Of a DNA stretch of 64,000 bases, positions 24,524-37,662 are shown piece after piece. Origin of the DNA: Pachyseris speciosa (taxonomy: Eukaryota > Cnidaria > Anthozoa > Scleractinia > Pachyseridae); the NCBI GenBank assembly GCA_016490735.1, contig JAEMWC010001628.1:53501-117500 (forward strand). Direction: 5' to 3'. Within the stretch, counting starts at the first letter, position 1; each line of letters begins with the position of its first letter. The notes beneath the pieces are model-generated. The model saw only the letters and a list, made by a program, of their open reading frames with translations, ran no database searches and was not told where the DNA came from. A program made the translations under genes and the position numbers.

Positions 24524-24836
24524 CCACCGACTCTCACAGTTATTTTTTGTATTCATCTTCACCTCCATCTCCTGTCAAAAACGCCATTCCCTATTCTCAA
24601 CATCTTAGACTTCGACGTCTATGTAGTGATGACTCTGAATTTTTTTAACAAATCAGAGGAAATGAGCCAGTTCTTCGAGAAAAGTGGCTATCCTGATTTT
24701 GTGGTCCATCACCGCGTCCAGCAGATTGATCAACAGTCAGCACTACAAACGTCACAAAAGGAAAAGAATGACAGAATTCCATTCACCCTCACATTTCACC
24801 CTCATAATAACCCAGTTAAAGCCACCTTTCTTAGTA
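24524..24836 (+). mobile_element. Penelope-like element, locus 2, inverted arm (truncated)
   Basis: It repeats 6218-6530 in the same relation to its main arm, starting at the same junction (aacccaccgactct, then acagttattt). It encodes QQIDQQSALQTSQKEKNDR and breaks off at about 24836, where the small tandem ttagtaacttgacccc begins. Confidence 0.85.
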
Positions 24837-24860
24837 ACTTGACCCCATTCTTAGTAACTT

Positions 24861-24951
24861 GACCCCAAGAAGTGAAAATTCCCTCGGCACAGCCTTTTTA
24901 GCTTTCTTGCACATGCGTCGCGTGTGACCTGATTGTGGTGGTATTGGATGA
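24861..24951. repeat. Dispersed repeat, copy 1 (copy 2 at 33660-33750)
   Basis: About 90 bp starting ccaagaagtgaaaattccc and including gcacatgcgtcgcgtgtgac is shared in the same orientation with 33660-33750. The element family is not recognised. Confidence 0.85.
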
Positions 24952-27900
24952 ATAGCCAGTATAAAACGTATAAAACGAAGGAAACAAGAAGATAAAGAGA
25001 CTCTAATACAAATTTCAGATAACATATTGTTATCCAAGCATAAGTAAACACATAACAATGCAGCAAAGAAAACATCAGGCTATGAATTGGTTCGAAGCAA
25101 TTCAATTCTCTGTTCAGTCGGAGAGCACATTAGTTAAATGACTCCCCTCTTACAAGAAAAGTAAACATTTAAGTCTCAGTGTAAGTGACAATAAGTAGCT
25201 AGAGAATTACCTTCAACAGATGCTGAAATGGCAATAAAAAAAGCAATTGTTGCAAGAGTGTAGGCAGGGAGAACGTTCTACTCCATTGCTGAGCACGCCA
25301 AAGTTCTTGGTCCGCAAAGGCTTTCAACTTGTGCAACGTCCGCGAAGCCTGGACAAAAACCACTTGCTCAAAACACCGGGCCAGAAATGGGAAATCCGTG
25401 CATCGAACAAACTGAAGCAAGGGAACACGATCGTATCAATTTCTAACTGAGTGTCGACTAACACGGAAAACTGAGGCGGAAAACGTGGTCAAAGGAGGAA
25501 AAATTTGTGTCTTTAACATAACCACCGTGACAACAAGCTTCCTGGATCTTATTTGACTTTATAAAGGAAAAAATAAAAAAGCGAAGAAAATCTTGTAAGA
25601 AATCGTACTATATGAGCAACAAAAAGGACGATCTAGGAGGTCGTTTCTGATTGAAAGTCTAAACGACAGCCTTGGAAAGAACCGTGATTTTGACTTGGCT
25701 AGCACCGCGAATGAGGCAGTCACATGTCCTTACCACTGTTCTCTGAGACCAGAAATAAAGAGATTTGCAATGCTTTATCCAGAGGTAATATCAAAATTTT
25801 TATTCAGTGTTGGGATTGCTGTTTATTAGTCAAGAAAATTAGCCTTATTCAAAAAGGTCACTGTCTGCGTGAAGCCATAATTGACTCAGCATATATCCGA
25901 TCTCTATTGGAGAAATACTCCGTGTTGTAAGCATTTGATTCCAAAATTTCCTCATTTTGCTCACATTGGTCTGGAGACATTTTGTGGTACATACTGACTG
26001 AGCTTTATAATCCTCTTAGAGTAAAGCAACGGAGCTGCGAGGCCCGAGACCAATACTTGTTGAAGATGTTGAAGATGTTGAAGATGTTTAATCGACACAT
26101 TCTCGCATTAAAAATGAATTAAAATGTGTTTACAAAGTTCGGAAAATTACAGAAAACCTTATTGGGACTGGGTTTACAAAATAATTAAAAATTATAAAAC
26201 GTACAAGAGTTAAATAAATTTCAGTCATGACTACTAAAAAATTTATACTAAGAATACAGTTTAAAATTTAACATTTAACAATCAATTTTAAAAGATGTCG
26301 CGTTTGCCATTAGGACAGTACTAGGAAAAAAGTTTCGCCTAAAACGCTCGGTTTTACATTTAAAAGACGTCCAAGAATTGTTTCATTATTCAACACACTG
26401 ATAACAAAGCCCAATAAACTCTGTAAATAGGGCCTTGTTATCATTATTCAACACACTGATAACAAATTCCAATTTACAGAGTTTATTGCAGAAAAAAATG
26501 GGAATAAAACCGCCATTCCTTAATTCCCGACGCACAAAATTACGTATATCGCAGGATATCTGTCCAACCTCGTTCCCAGGGTCTCTCCTCTTCGAGGAGA
26601 GACCCTGGGAACGAGTTTGATATCTGTCGAGTACGCGCGACGTATATCGATCGATTGCAGCTTGACCATATTTGGAGCGTGCTACGATATGTTGAATAAT
26701 AAAAGTTGATAGCCTGTGCCCGGCTAGCCAATGAAAAACGTGGAAAGTAGACAAGTTTTAAAATATTATCTTCCGGGTTAAAGCCAATTTCCTTTCGACT
26801 CCATAAAGTTGCTTTTCTCTTCATCGTACTTCAAATATGGACAAGACATGGTCACGTCGATAGACAGCATTCGTTTTAATTGGTACTGGTGCTTTAGCAG
26901 GATCCAACACTTTAAGCTTTTTAAAAGATAAACCATAATGATGCAACACTTAGCAATCAACCTAGAAAAGGGACGACAAGACAGGCCTCAATCTGAAATT
27001 CCTCTGGTGTATTATGTACCAACACTAATTCTGAGTTATATGTTATTCTTTGAGTGGAACGGAACAAGTTACAAATTAGCTGCAGAGATAGTGTCAGTTT
27101 TAAGAGGATGAAAAGCAGTTAAAATATTGAGCAGTACTAGTTGAGACAGTAAGTTCCAAAAATCCGGTTATTGGATTGTCTGGATTAATTGTAAACCGCT
27201 GCAACAGTAATTGGTTCCATTTGAGGTTACATGTTTCTCACATACGCATGCATGCCCAGCGAAATGTTACGTGCAATTACGTAAAATGGCTGTTTCACAT
27301 TCGTCTCAGAACAATAAATTCATTTCCACCAGTCATGGCTTAAATTCAATTTACGTGTAAAAAAAAAAAAAAAAAAAGAAAAAAGAAAAGAAAAGAAAAG
27401 AAATTAAAAGCTTGATACTGACCTGTACGAACTAATGAATAAAATAAAAGTTAATTATATTCGTTATTGAAAGAAATCATGGAGATAACCGAACAATGAC
27501 GTATATACGAGCCATGGATGCGTGGTGGAAACCTCCATATGAAGTGCCTTTAACCCCTTCAGTGCCTTATTGACCTAGTCAGTACGTCACAAACACCGTT
27601 AGTGCTTTGAAAACCTACAACTTCCCCAAATCCCTTGCTATGGTTGAAATGAACGATTCTTATTGCCAAACGCTCAATTAAGTAGACTTCATCACTCCAT
27701 AAGTTGACCAAGACTCCCAATTTTCGTCAAGTATGATCGTTTACTTTGTTGCAAAACCAAAAATGTTGGCTTTGAACGCCCATTGACAACACCAAAAATA
27801 AGCATCTTTGCTTTGAAGGTTTTCGGACAAAAATATCTTTTAAAGATAAAATTCTACGTTGGCAGCAAACTTCGACTCCAATTCTTGAGATCTGTTCTAC

Positions 27901-28592
27901 TTTTACCTGCTCACTTGTTTAGCGCGACGCGGATAACGCTTTTGATTTCACTTGCACTCACTGGTCTGTAATTTTTGCTTTTGTGATTCAAAGGAATTCT
28001 GGGAAGTTCTTGGATAACGGGAGCAAGACAGGAAGCCAATATTAATTTCAGATATTTTTTAGAACCGTGTCAAGCCACCCGGTCCTGCTGGCAAAATATT
28101 TCACCGATTGCATTATTTGCAAGTCAAAATTGGCCAAAATTGCCATGCCAGGTCCCGGAACCACTCACAAAACGACCAAAGACACAACTTCACTTCTTGG
28201 ATTGCCATCACTCGCTCGAATACCTTGAGCGGCCCACTTCGTGTGAAATTGCTTCTCACCTCTGTTTTCTTTCAAGGGATTGCCTCTGCCCATCAACCCA
28301 GCTTTATGATGCCAGGCAGGGGGCTTCTGAGGTGGAAAATGGCTCGAAAAACACACTTATAAATCAAATTGTAGCTGCAGTGTTCGTTTAGAAATAAACG
28401 ACAGCTTGCGTGACAAGCGTGACAACAAAGATAGAGCTTTCGGTGTTGTGGACCAGCGAAATCGCCGTGGTAACCCCTTATATGGAATAGCGAGGTTGTC
28501 TTGACTTCCTATCCTCAGGAAGTTGCAAGAAAAAGACGTGCAAAAAGTTGGCACAGCGTACAACGCTGTGGTGGGATTAAGTACATTTCTTT
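24952..28592. other. Region without recognisable genes
   Basis: Short ORFs only, none with a domain motif or convincing splice partners. It contains A-rich tracts (27361-27403), a short direct duplication of cattattcaacacactgata near 26390 and 26443, and the palindrome at 26569. Confidence 0.6.
26569..26615. repeat. Perfect palindrome, 22-bp arms with 3-nt spacer
   Basis: ctcgttcccagggtctctcc with two more bases is followed by ttc and then its exact complement. It looks like two terminal inverted repeats of a MITE joined almost back to back. Confidence 0.9.
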
Positions 28593-30399
28593 CACTACTA
28601 GGAGCAAATGTGTGAAAAGCATGTGAAATGTATGTGAAACTCGTATGAAAATAGTTCAGGCATATGAAATTTGGTTTGAAAAGAGATTCACATCAAAATC
28701 TCTTGTTTCACATGTGTGTGAATTCATCAGCTAATGTGTGAAATAAGAAGTAGTTTTAAGGTAAGTGCAATTCAGCATGTGAAACACCATGTGCAATAGT
28801 GATATGTTTATATACCATGTGAAATAACCATGTGAAAGAATGTACTATGTGAAATAAACTTAGAAATACATGTGAAAATAAGTTAGGCATATGAAATGTA
28901 AAATTAGTAATTAAGTATTACAGACCTCTATGCAGAAGAAAGGTTTCACTTTACATGTGTAGAGAATTGAAGAGATTATAACTTTACAATGACAAGTCAG
29001 TGGATTGAAGAAGTGCATGAAAATATTAATTAATGCTACACCCACATACATTTCAAGTTGATCAAGCTTTTAGAAGTGGGAAGCATAAACCATCCTCAGG
29101 GGGGCAATGTGTGCAGGTAGAGAGTCTGGGAATGAATGAGCCGTTTTGGTCAGCAGGCATACCACTGCAGGCTCATAGAAGGACAGTTTCTTTTTGGCGG
29201 CAATGGCAAGGTCGTTTTGCAAGCAGTACATTTCTTGAAGATTTCAGTTTCTTTTTAGCATAAAATGGTGGATTGAAACAACGAAATAGTGAATACTACC
29301 GCTCTTAAACAGGTAAGCTTAAGTTAAAAGCAAATGATAAAAGATTTGCTTCAAAATTCATAGATATACCATGTGCTTTCTTCGTGAGAGCTAGCTGATC
29401 ACCATCGTTCTCAATGTGCTTGAGCTCTGTAAACCTTTGTCATGGCATAATATTGTCTATTTTACTGAAATAACAGACGATTAAAGCTAGCTAGTACTGA
29501 GACTGATATCAGTGCCTTTTCATGATGACTGATTCATTTTAAAATCTGTTCTTGCCTTACCTTGTTGTACATGCATGACCTTGTTTTGAATGAAGTTCAA
29601 AGAACCAATTCATGAATGAGTAAGGACCAATTTTTTCTCAGAGGTATGATCTTTTGTTTTGATCTATAGATGTTTAACTCAGCTGTTGTGGGGGCTCAAG
29701 AATGCAGCTTCAGACTGAGTCAGTCAACAAACTGCTTCAGTTTTTTAATTAACAGTGAAATGTATAACTATAATCTAGCAAGAAACATGAGTTTTAATTT
29801 TCTCCTGAACATTACATGCAATGTATATCATTCAGGTTGTTTTGAAACTGCAAATAAATATTGATAGCATATTTCATTCATATTGTCTGTACTCATTCTT
29901 GCAAAAGTAAAAACAGCTCTCACTGATAATCTCCATATGCAATTTAGTAGTATTTTAGGTATGACTATCTGGAGTGGTATATAAATTACCTCAAAATATT
30001 AAAATCTCTGCATGATTGTGTGAAATCATTTATGAAAGCTTTGTGAAATGCGTGTGAAAGGTGTGTGAAATTCATGTGAACATTTAATGAAAGGTGTGTG
30101 AAATTTGTGTGAACATTTCATGTAAGGTGTGTGAATTTCATGTGAACATTTTCTGAAAACAATCCTTCAAAGACATGCGAAATTTTTTTCACACTGTGTG
30201 AAAACACCATGTGAAAAGGATAACATTTTTTCACACGTATTTTCACACGCATTTCACATTAAAATTTTTCACACGTATGTGAAATAAACATGTGAAACCA
30301 CTGTGAAAATAAATGAATATCATGTGAATAACGTGTGAAAATAACCACTTTTTCACACAGGTTTTTCACTTGCTTTTCACACATTTGCTCCCAGTAGTG
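28593..30399. mobile_element. 1.8-kb CACTA (EnSpm)-type non-autonomous element
   Basis: The left end cactactaggagcaaatgtg and the right end cacatttgctcccagtagtg are inverted repeats beginning with CACTA-like CACTACT. They continue inward as many tgtgaaa-type units (28610-28900 and 30010-30390), which resemble the subterminal repeats typical of CACTA elements. TTT lies outside both ends (28590-28592 and 30400-30402), fitting a 3-bp target duplication. The interior has no transposase; the longest ORF (29033-29263) has no recognisable motif. Confidence 0.8.
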
Positions 30400-30402
30400 T
30401 TT

Positions 30403-33400
30403 CGTTCAGCCCTGGCTAGGATTCTTAAAAAAGCCAGTAAATTAGGTGATTGACGGCTCCCCTTATTGGATCAGGGACGATAAGGATTGACGAGTTATTG
30501 ACAGCCACATGTCGATAAAACCTTTAAGAGAGATCAATCACGACACGATATGTTATCAAACTTTGCAGCCTTAGCATTGAGCGGATTTAGGAAATTAAAC
30601 CTGATCGTTTCCCTTGGAGCACAGAGGAAATTCCTTAGACGATCTGGCAGCATACTCCTCCAGGGAAATTTCGTAAAGAATTAGGTACATCATATTCTCT
30701 AAAAATCTGTTCCTCAATTCTGGCGTTGGTCTTGCAGGACATTACCAAGTTGAAGTTGCCTTTTATTTCGAGACTCATATCATCAATGTCAATTACAAAA
30801 TGTATTGTAGCGAAACTAATCTTCCTAGTCGGGTTTGAGAATCTGATTAGTTCTACGTGCATCGCCTCGCAACATTTTCTTGATTTTGATGGACTCTGCG
30901 AATACTTTGCTTGAGTGTTCACCAAAACGGATACCGTTAAGTTAATTTTTACTGTCACGAAAAATAGTTCTTTACCATATAAAAATCCGATGCTCGCCTG
31001 GTTGGTGAGTCACCACCAGCCTTGCGTTGGTGTTATAGCTTCTTACACCAGCGTGTTCAAAGTCCTGTTTACTGTATACATTAATCATCTGTTGTCTGGC
31101 TCTGTACCTCGACATCGTCATGGTCAAACAGATTGTTAAGTTAATGAATCTAAGCTATACCTCAATAAGCTCTTAGGTTGTTCGAGCAAAAACCCTTATG
31201 CGAGTACAAAATAAACAATCAATTAGAATAGAGCTCGGAGAGGCCTGAACTCTGATATCAACCTTCAACCTAACAACAACTAGACCATAGATAGACCATA
31301 GACCATGCATAATAACACAACATCAGCTCAAGGTAATTGCCATTCTGAATAACTATAAAGCTAAACGAGCTTAGAGACAAAACATGATATTAATAATGAC
31401 GAGAAGTGAGTTGGCACTTAGAATACAGAATAGTCGAGAAGCGGATCATCCTAGCAGGCGGATCAACATTCGTTTTATATGAGATCGGTTAAGTTGACCC
31501 TCATGCTAGGATTATCCAGGTTGATTCGTATAGAATCATTCTTGCTAGAGGTTTAATATTTTGTCTTGAGACATCCAAATATTTAATTCTCTGGGAATTG
31601 ACTGCAAATCACCGGGACAATAATAGAACTCAATGAAATGGATCACGCTTGTTTTTGTAGCTCCATGCAGAGAAACCAAGAAACTTTGGCAAAGAGAAAA
31701 TTTCTCCCGGAAACGTTTTGGCTGGCTTGCGTGCGGTTAGCCCACACATACACTGTCATAGTTATCGCGGTTTTTTTTTTTTTTTATTTCTTTCACACTC
31801 TTATCTGTGCGACACGCAAGAGATAAACAAGAGAGGACTTGTTGAACGATTTTTCTAGACATAGAGCAAAACTACTGTTTTTCATAGTCACACGAGTCAG
31901 AAGATAATGCCCTCTCACTAGACAGAAATAAACGTCTCTAAAATTTAAAGAATAAGCTCCTATACTGTTTATCCAGTTTCCGACTGAATATGTCTTTATT
32001 ACTCTCTTTTTCCTTAGCGTTATGCTTCAAAACCAAGTCTATGTTGACCCTGGGCTAAATTTTCAGTAAGTTCACGAATTTATCAGAGGCACCCAACGAG
32101 CCAAATCAACCAAAAGCTGTAGAAAGGCATTTTTAGCTATCTTGCGGTGTTTGAATTCTGTTTAAAGTGATGTTTTCGTAAGCTAGAAGAAGTTCATCTG
32201 TTCGGATTTCCTAGCTGAAATTTTAATTGCCCGAAAATCTTAGGGAACAAAATCTTTCTTTGAGAAAATGCAAGCTCAAATGAACTTTCCACGAACTTTC
32301 TAGGGAACTATTTTCTTTTCGAAAATGCTAGCTGACGTTTTTGACCGCCAAAATCAGCAGTTACGACCTTCCCAAAAACCTCAGGGGCTATGATTTTCGA
32401 ATTTCGAATCTTTTAGGCCACGTTTTAGTTACGAAAATTCGAGTGCACTCTTTAATCGACGCCGAAAACGCAAGGCGAATTACCCTCCACCGAACAGATA
32501 TCTACCGAAACTTGTCGTTGGGTGCCCCTGATTTTATCGCTATCACTTGACTCACAACTTCTAGGCGTTGGCACTTGCATTGGGATAAAGCGACAATCGA
32601 TACTAATCGATAGAAAATGAACGAAACTTATATGGATTTTATAAATAAAAAAAAAAAACCAAAAGTAATTATTAATTTGAGGTGGGTGAGTTCGTTGTCG
32701 TTAATTTCTGGTTAACTCGTACTTTTCACCGACTATTAAAGAACTCATTATATATCTACCACCTCCTGTGCGTTGAAAACTTTACTATTGAAGTGATTGT
32801 TAAAAAAAAAATAAAAAAGATGGTATGTTCATTATTCAGGTTTGATTCTTTCCGATGTTTTCTCAGTGCCATATCGCAAAGCTTATCACAAGATCAATTT
32901 TAAATTCGTTTGTTCGTTTGAGGACGATAATGATAGCGCTAGTCGAGTGTACTACCAATATTTTTAAGATACATGCAGTCGTCATTGTGCAGGTCTATAG
33001 AACTGAATAAAAAGCAGTCATCCGCGATGGTTCATTTATAACAAATTTTGGAAAACACTGATTGTCCTCAAGTGTTACAGATATTCGTATTTTTTGTGTT
33101 TTGCGCTGACTGAAGCAACCAGCGGATACATCAAAATCTCAGGTCTCAGTTGACGGCTATCAAACTGAAAGTCAGAGGTTTTTCTGTATCTAAAAATTGT
33201 CCGGGTATCTTCGTAGCATCATTGTGAAGTTCGATTGCCCAAAGCTGTTAAAATCTCATGAAGGTAAATAACTATTGATGTTTTCATATAAATTGCAAGC
33301 TGAAAGTTGCAGGTATTGCTCAACGGTAAATAGTTTTTCTTGGATTGAGGAATTTTTTTCCTAGCGTGCAGTATGATTCGGTCATATAGGGCGTCTTGGA

Positions 33401-33659
33401 TCACGGATATCATTGATACCCTTGACAAGCACCTAATTTGTCAGAAGCATCCTGTGGCCCTAGTTATGGTTTAGCAGTCACAGCTTATTCTGGCATCTCT
33501 TCAGAATCGAGAATGTCTCAGGAAGGCTTTCAGCATTAACTCATGCTCATGCTTGTTACGGAAGTTTCCGGGAAAAGCCAGCATAAACCAATTATACCTT
33601 GATTAACCAAACTTTTGTGTGTTGTAAAAACCGTTCTTAGTTTCCTTTAACCAAAACTT
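30403..33659. other. Region without recognisable genes
   Basis: The longest ORF is 107 codons at 30958-30635 (minus); I recognise no family in it and found no splice partner. The rest is AT-rich sequence with short T and A tracts. Confidence 0.55.
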
Positions 33660-33950
33660 GAACCCAAGAAGTGAAAATTCCCACGGCACAGCCTCCTTAG
33701 CTTTCTTGCACATGCGTCGCGTGTGACCCTATTGTGATGGTATTGGGTGAAAAGTATAATTATGAAAAGACATGAGATAATATCGTTCAATAAAATGAAG
33801 AAAACAAACCATGCACCACCTTAACATCTTTGCACATGCGTCCCATCTGGGGGATCGTGCGTAAAGCTATATCGGAGTAACGGTTATCGTTAACGAACGT
33901 GAGATAGTTTTGTTCAATAAAACGAAAAAATAAACCTACTACTTAACATT

Positions 33951-34205
33951 TGGGGAGCAGGGTTGGCGCAGTGGTGAGAGCGCTCGTCTTCCACCAAAGT
34001 ATCCCGGGTTCGATTCCAGGACTCGGCGTCATAAGTGGGCTGAGTTTGTTGGTTCTCTACTCTGCTCCGAGAGGTTTTTCTCCGGGTACTCCGGTTTTCC
34101 CCTCTCCCCAAAAACCAACATTTTATTTGATTTGATTTAGTCTCGCCCAATTAGCAGAGCATCTGTGCTCGGCTAGAAAGATTAGAGAGTTTAATAAAGT
34201 GATTA

Positions 34206-34274
<69 letters not shown>
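33951..34274 (+). mobile_element. tRNA-derived SINE with (ATT)n tail
   Basis: The head has RNA polymerase III promoter boxes like those of a tRNA: an A box in tggcgcagtggtgagagcgc and a B box in ggttcgattcc. The body (ttggttctctactctgctcc onward) leads to a tail of about 22 ATT units. Two more copies of this family lie in minus orientation at 47832-48151 and 61315-61595. The head does not make a proper tRNA gene. Confidence 0.9.
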
Positions 34275-34276
<2 letters not shown>

Positions 34277-34593
34277 CGGTCACATGGATCCCCTCTGGCG
34301 GATCGTGACTCTTGAATAAAACGGTACTGTTTGGGTTAACGGTTATAATTTGACATGATTTTGTTTAATAGAAGAGACAAAACAATCTCACTTCTTGCGT
34401 ACCTTGTGCGGTTTGGAGGTAGTTTTGCCGTATGGGGTTTTCTTCGTCGCGGGAGAAAGGAAGGCAGCAAGCGTACGGTAAATTTGAAGTCTAATTCACA
34501 TTGCTTCCTCAAATGGAAATTTGAGGAAGTTCCTCAAGTGTGCTTTGAAGTTGGGTCACTGCAAAGAAAGCAGTTAAAGAAAGCTTCTAATTA

Positions 34594-34725
34594 ACAAATA
34601 GAATGTGGTTTAGCGTTTTCTGTACTCTTATTGACAACGATATTCGCCATCACAGTGGTCAAAATGTGATGACGAATATCGTTGTCGATAAGAGTACAGG
34701 CAACGCTAAACCACATTCTATTGTT
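34594..34725. repeat. Long hairpin (arms about 58 bp, 10-bp loop)
   Basis: The left arm, from tagaatgtggtttagcg to gatattcgccatcaca, and the right arm, from tgtgatgacgaatatcg to cgctaaaccacattcta, are reverse complements with a few mismatches. It looks like a compact palindromic MITE. Confidence 0.9.
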
Positions 34726-36715
34726 TTTAGCCACAATACCAATGTCAAAGAAATGTTTATTTCAGAGCCCGAGGAAAATCGTCGGCGTTGACGGGAGCAG
34801 CGTTGTCTAGACTCTCATCGACAACGGAAAATTAGCCAATCAGATTGCGAGCTTACTAGCAATTGTGGTAAAATTTTAAATCTAATTCAGATTGGTCAGT
34901 CCCAAACTACCTCATCTTTAAAGGGCTGTCGCTTCAAGGCGATTCTTTTATGGTAGGAAAACGAGCACCATGAGATTAAAACTAAGAGCCATTCATACTG
35001 CTCCCAGAGAATTAAAAAAAAAAAAAGATTTTAAGCCATTTTCTCAACGGAGACAAAACATAATTGGTTTTGAGAGATTTTTCCAATAAAGAAAACAAGT
35101 CATGGATCATTTGGCCAATTTTCAAGTCGGAATCCATTTTCATTCTAGCTTTCCCGTATCCAAAGGGGCTTGTTTCTATTTTTGGTATATAACAGAGGAA
35201 TTCTAAACAAAAGCTAACCATTATATTGTGGTTTCCTTTCATTCCAACTAAAGATGTCTTTTAGCTGTTTACGGTAAAACCTGACATACGTGATGTAGCC
35301 GGTTTAAGGGTTTCCTTCCTCAAAGGCTGTCCGTAAAGGAGGTGAGCCCATGGAGGCGACCTTTTTCGCTAAAGAAACTCTAGCTTTTTATCACCGACCA
35401 AGCTCACCTTACGAAAGAGATTAAAGGGGTTAGGTAACATATTCTCAGCATAAATTTAGCAAATCAATGGAGACGATTGTACTGTGGCGTTGTTTAAAAC
35501 AACTCTACTGGTGTAGTGAAACTATAAATAAGTCTGGTTGGCCATAAATGTCATGGTGGAAGTAAAGAATGCAACCCGGAAAAAGTCAAGCTGTTGGTCT
35601 TCGCCTCCAGCTAAAACCAGCATAAATAAGTTATCTTTTTCTCCTTTTGAGGATTAACTTCATGCGTTAGCCACTTGGAGTTCTAAGTTTGTTTCGTGTT
35701 GAGACAAATGCTCTAAGTTTTGATTGAAACAAATTTTTGACCCCTAGACATAAAATACGCATGAAATAGTCCCTTTAACATTATTGCACAGACGTCGCGC
35801 CAGGCAAATTGTGACCCTTGAATAAAACAATTTTATGTCAACCCCATTTCATGAACAAACAGCGTATTATGGACTATTAGCATGTTAGACAGGGGGTTCT
35901 GCATAGGGACGCACTAGTTTGGTGAAGACCTGGACAACAACTACTGAGACCAAATCCGGTTGGAATAAATTTGGCCACCGAAGTGACATGTTTTATTACA
36001 AACAACAGACCGGACTGACGATAAAAAAATTAAGTCTTCAGCAAAGGTGGGGCGGAAAAACCGCCATCACCTGAGTAGTACTACATACAATTACATATGG
36101 ATAAAGAAAATAGTCCACAAGGCTGGCGGAAGGGGAGGCGGTGGAAAATAACTGAAGACTTGTCTTCAACCCAGTACTGATGTGCACGGTGTGATGGTGG
36201 ACGATCAAAAGGGGGAGAGCAAATAGCGAGTCTCGGTTAAGAATACTATGGGCCGGAACGTCCCGCTTCTTGATTGGTCAAAATCTGTCAGGAATGTTAG
36301 GGATTCTTGTGGGCTATTATCTAAGAAATGACTTGACATAAAATGACATTATGTTCTGACCATAACGTCCGGTTTTTATGTCAACCCCATTTCATGCATG
36401 AACAAACAGCGTATTATGGACTATTATCACGTTAGACAGGGGGTTCTGCATGGGGACGCACTAGTTTGGTGAAGACCTGGACAACAACTACTGAGACCAA
36501 ATCCGGTTGGAATAAATTTGGCCACCGAAGTGACATGTTTTATTACAAACAACAGACCCAGACTGACGATAAACAAATTAAGTCTTCCGCAAAGGTGGGG
36601 CGGAAAAACCGCCACAAGCCACAAGAACGTGTGGCAGCCCCACCAAGGCGCCAGCAGAACTCCCGGTCGAGAATGGTTAAAGTGAGATAAATTTGATAAA
36701 TGAAAAAAGATCGTG

Positions 36716-37105
36716 ACGAGAAGATGCAGTCCCTGCGTGAACATCGACGCCGTCACGGATCGAGCAGCGGGTGTATACAGCAAGCTAAACATTTTAAAGT
36801 GAGGAATGTAACCAGTAAGTGACGGAGGTGACGCAGCCCCTGCCTGAACGTCAACGCTGTCATGGAAAAGAGACCCGGCTAAGCTAAAAGCAACTAAATG
36901 CGGAAAGTTGAACCAGAGCGTGACAGAGATGATGCAGCCCCTGCGTGAACATCAACTCCGGCACGCACTAGCGAACAATAAAATAACGTAAACGAGTGGA
37001 TTTGACCCAAATGCACACTTTAAAAGTCAAGATTAAAGAATTAAAAGGATCGTGAAATCGACGACGCAGCCCCTGTCTGGACGTCAACGTTCCTGCGCGA
37101 AACGA
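36716..37105. repeat. Minisatellite inside the Ngaro-like element
   Basis: Four diverged copies of a block like gacgcagcccctgcctgaac, then gtcaacgctgtc, start near 36722, 36828, 36930 and 37063, spaced about 100-130 bp apart. Confidence 0.8.
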
Positions 37106-37293
37106 CTACATATGATATCACCTATGAACGCTCAACTTGGCGTAACTTAAGACATACGGTAAAGTGCTAACATATTAACACCGTCACGAGCATAGACAGT
37201 TTGGGCAGCCTTCCAGAAACCCCTATGGTGCCAGAATAAGGCATAAGGAATTGGCTGTAAGACTACGCTAAGATATTTTGTTAAAAGGGTAAC

Positions 37294-37662
37294 TTAACGA
37301 TTGAAAGTCGTAGCCCCTTGGCGATTAATGGTCTGGCATACGCAAATAAACCTAATCCGGTAGGTATCGTGTAACACCGTCACAAAGTCCTCTATCGCTG
37401 AGCCCACGTGCAGCGGCTCCGATACAGTTAAATCGCTCGAACCTAGCTGTAGTATTACAATGTCAGGGCGAAACGATTGAACAACAGATAGATCGTGTTG
37501 CAGAGTTTTTGGGACCGTCCGACCACCAATACCGTGCCATCGTATTACGGCACGTGAAGAAAGGTTCAAACAAACGCTGAAAACGCTAGAATTTCTCTCA
37601 AGAAAATGGGGAAGACGGCGAATAAAAGAATCACCTAAAACCAGAACACAAGGGGTATCCAT
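37294..37662 (-). pseudogene. SGNH hydrolase-like ORF of the Ngaro-like element
   Basis: The 122-codon ORF begins MDTPCVLVLGDSFIRRL, the GDS block with the catalytic serine of SGNH hydrolases. It then has RWHGIGGRTV and VILQLGSSDLTV in the positions of blocks II and III, where GxND is more usual. The ORF stops at 37294 before any DxxH block, so the catalytic triad is incomplete and it is short for the fold. It lies between the inner ends of the split direct repeats and reads in the element's presumed sense direction. Its role in the element is unknown. Confidence 0.6.

Noticed and set aside
25199..25420. Minus-strand segment with a hydrophobic stretch before a GT donor (signal-peptide-like, YTLATIAFFIAISASVEG in one frame)
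   Set aside because: A stop lies just upstream, no ATG fits the frame and I found no following exon.
30635..30958. 107-codon minus-strand ORF
   Set aside because: No family motif, no splice partners and no start context that I can support; length alone is not enough in this sequence.
33961..34020. tRNA gene candidates (also near 52400-52478 on the minus strand)
   Set aside because: A and B boxes are present, but the flanks are SINE bodies with simple-repeat tails and the acceptor stems do not pair; these are tRNA-derived SINE heads.
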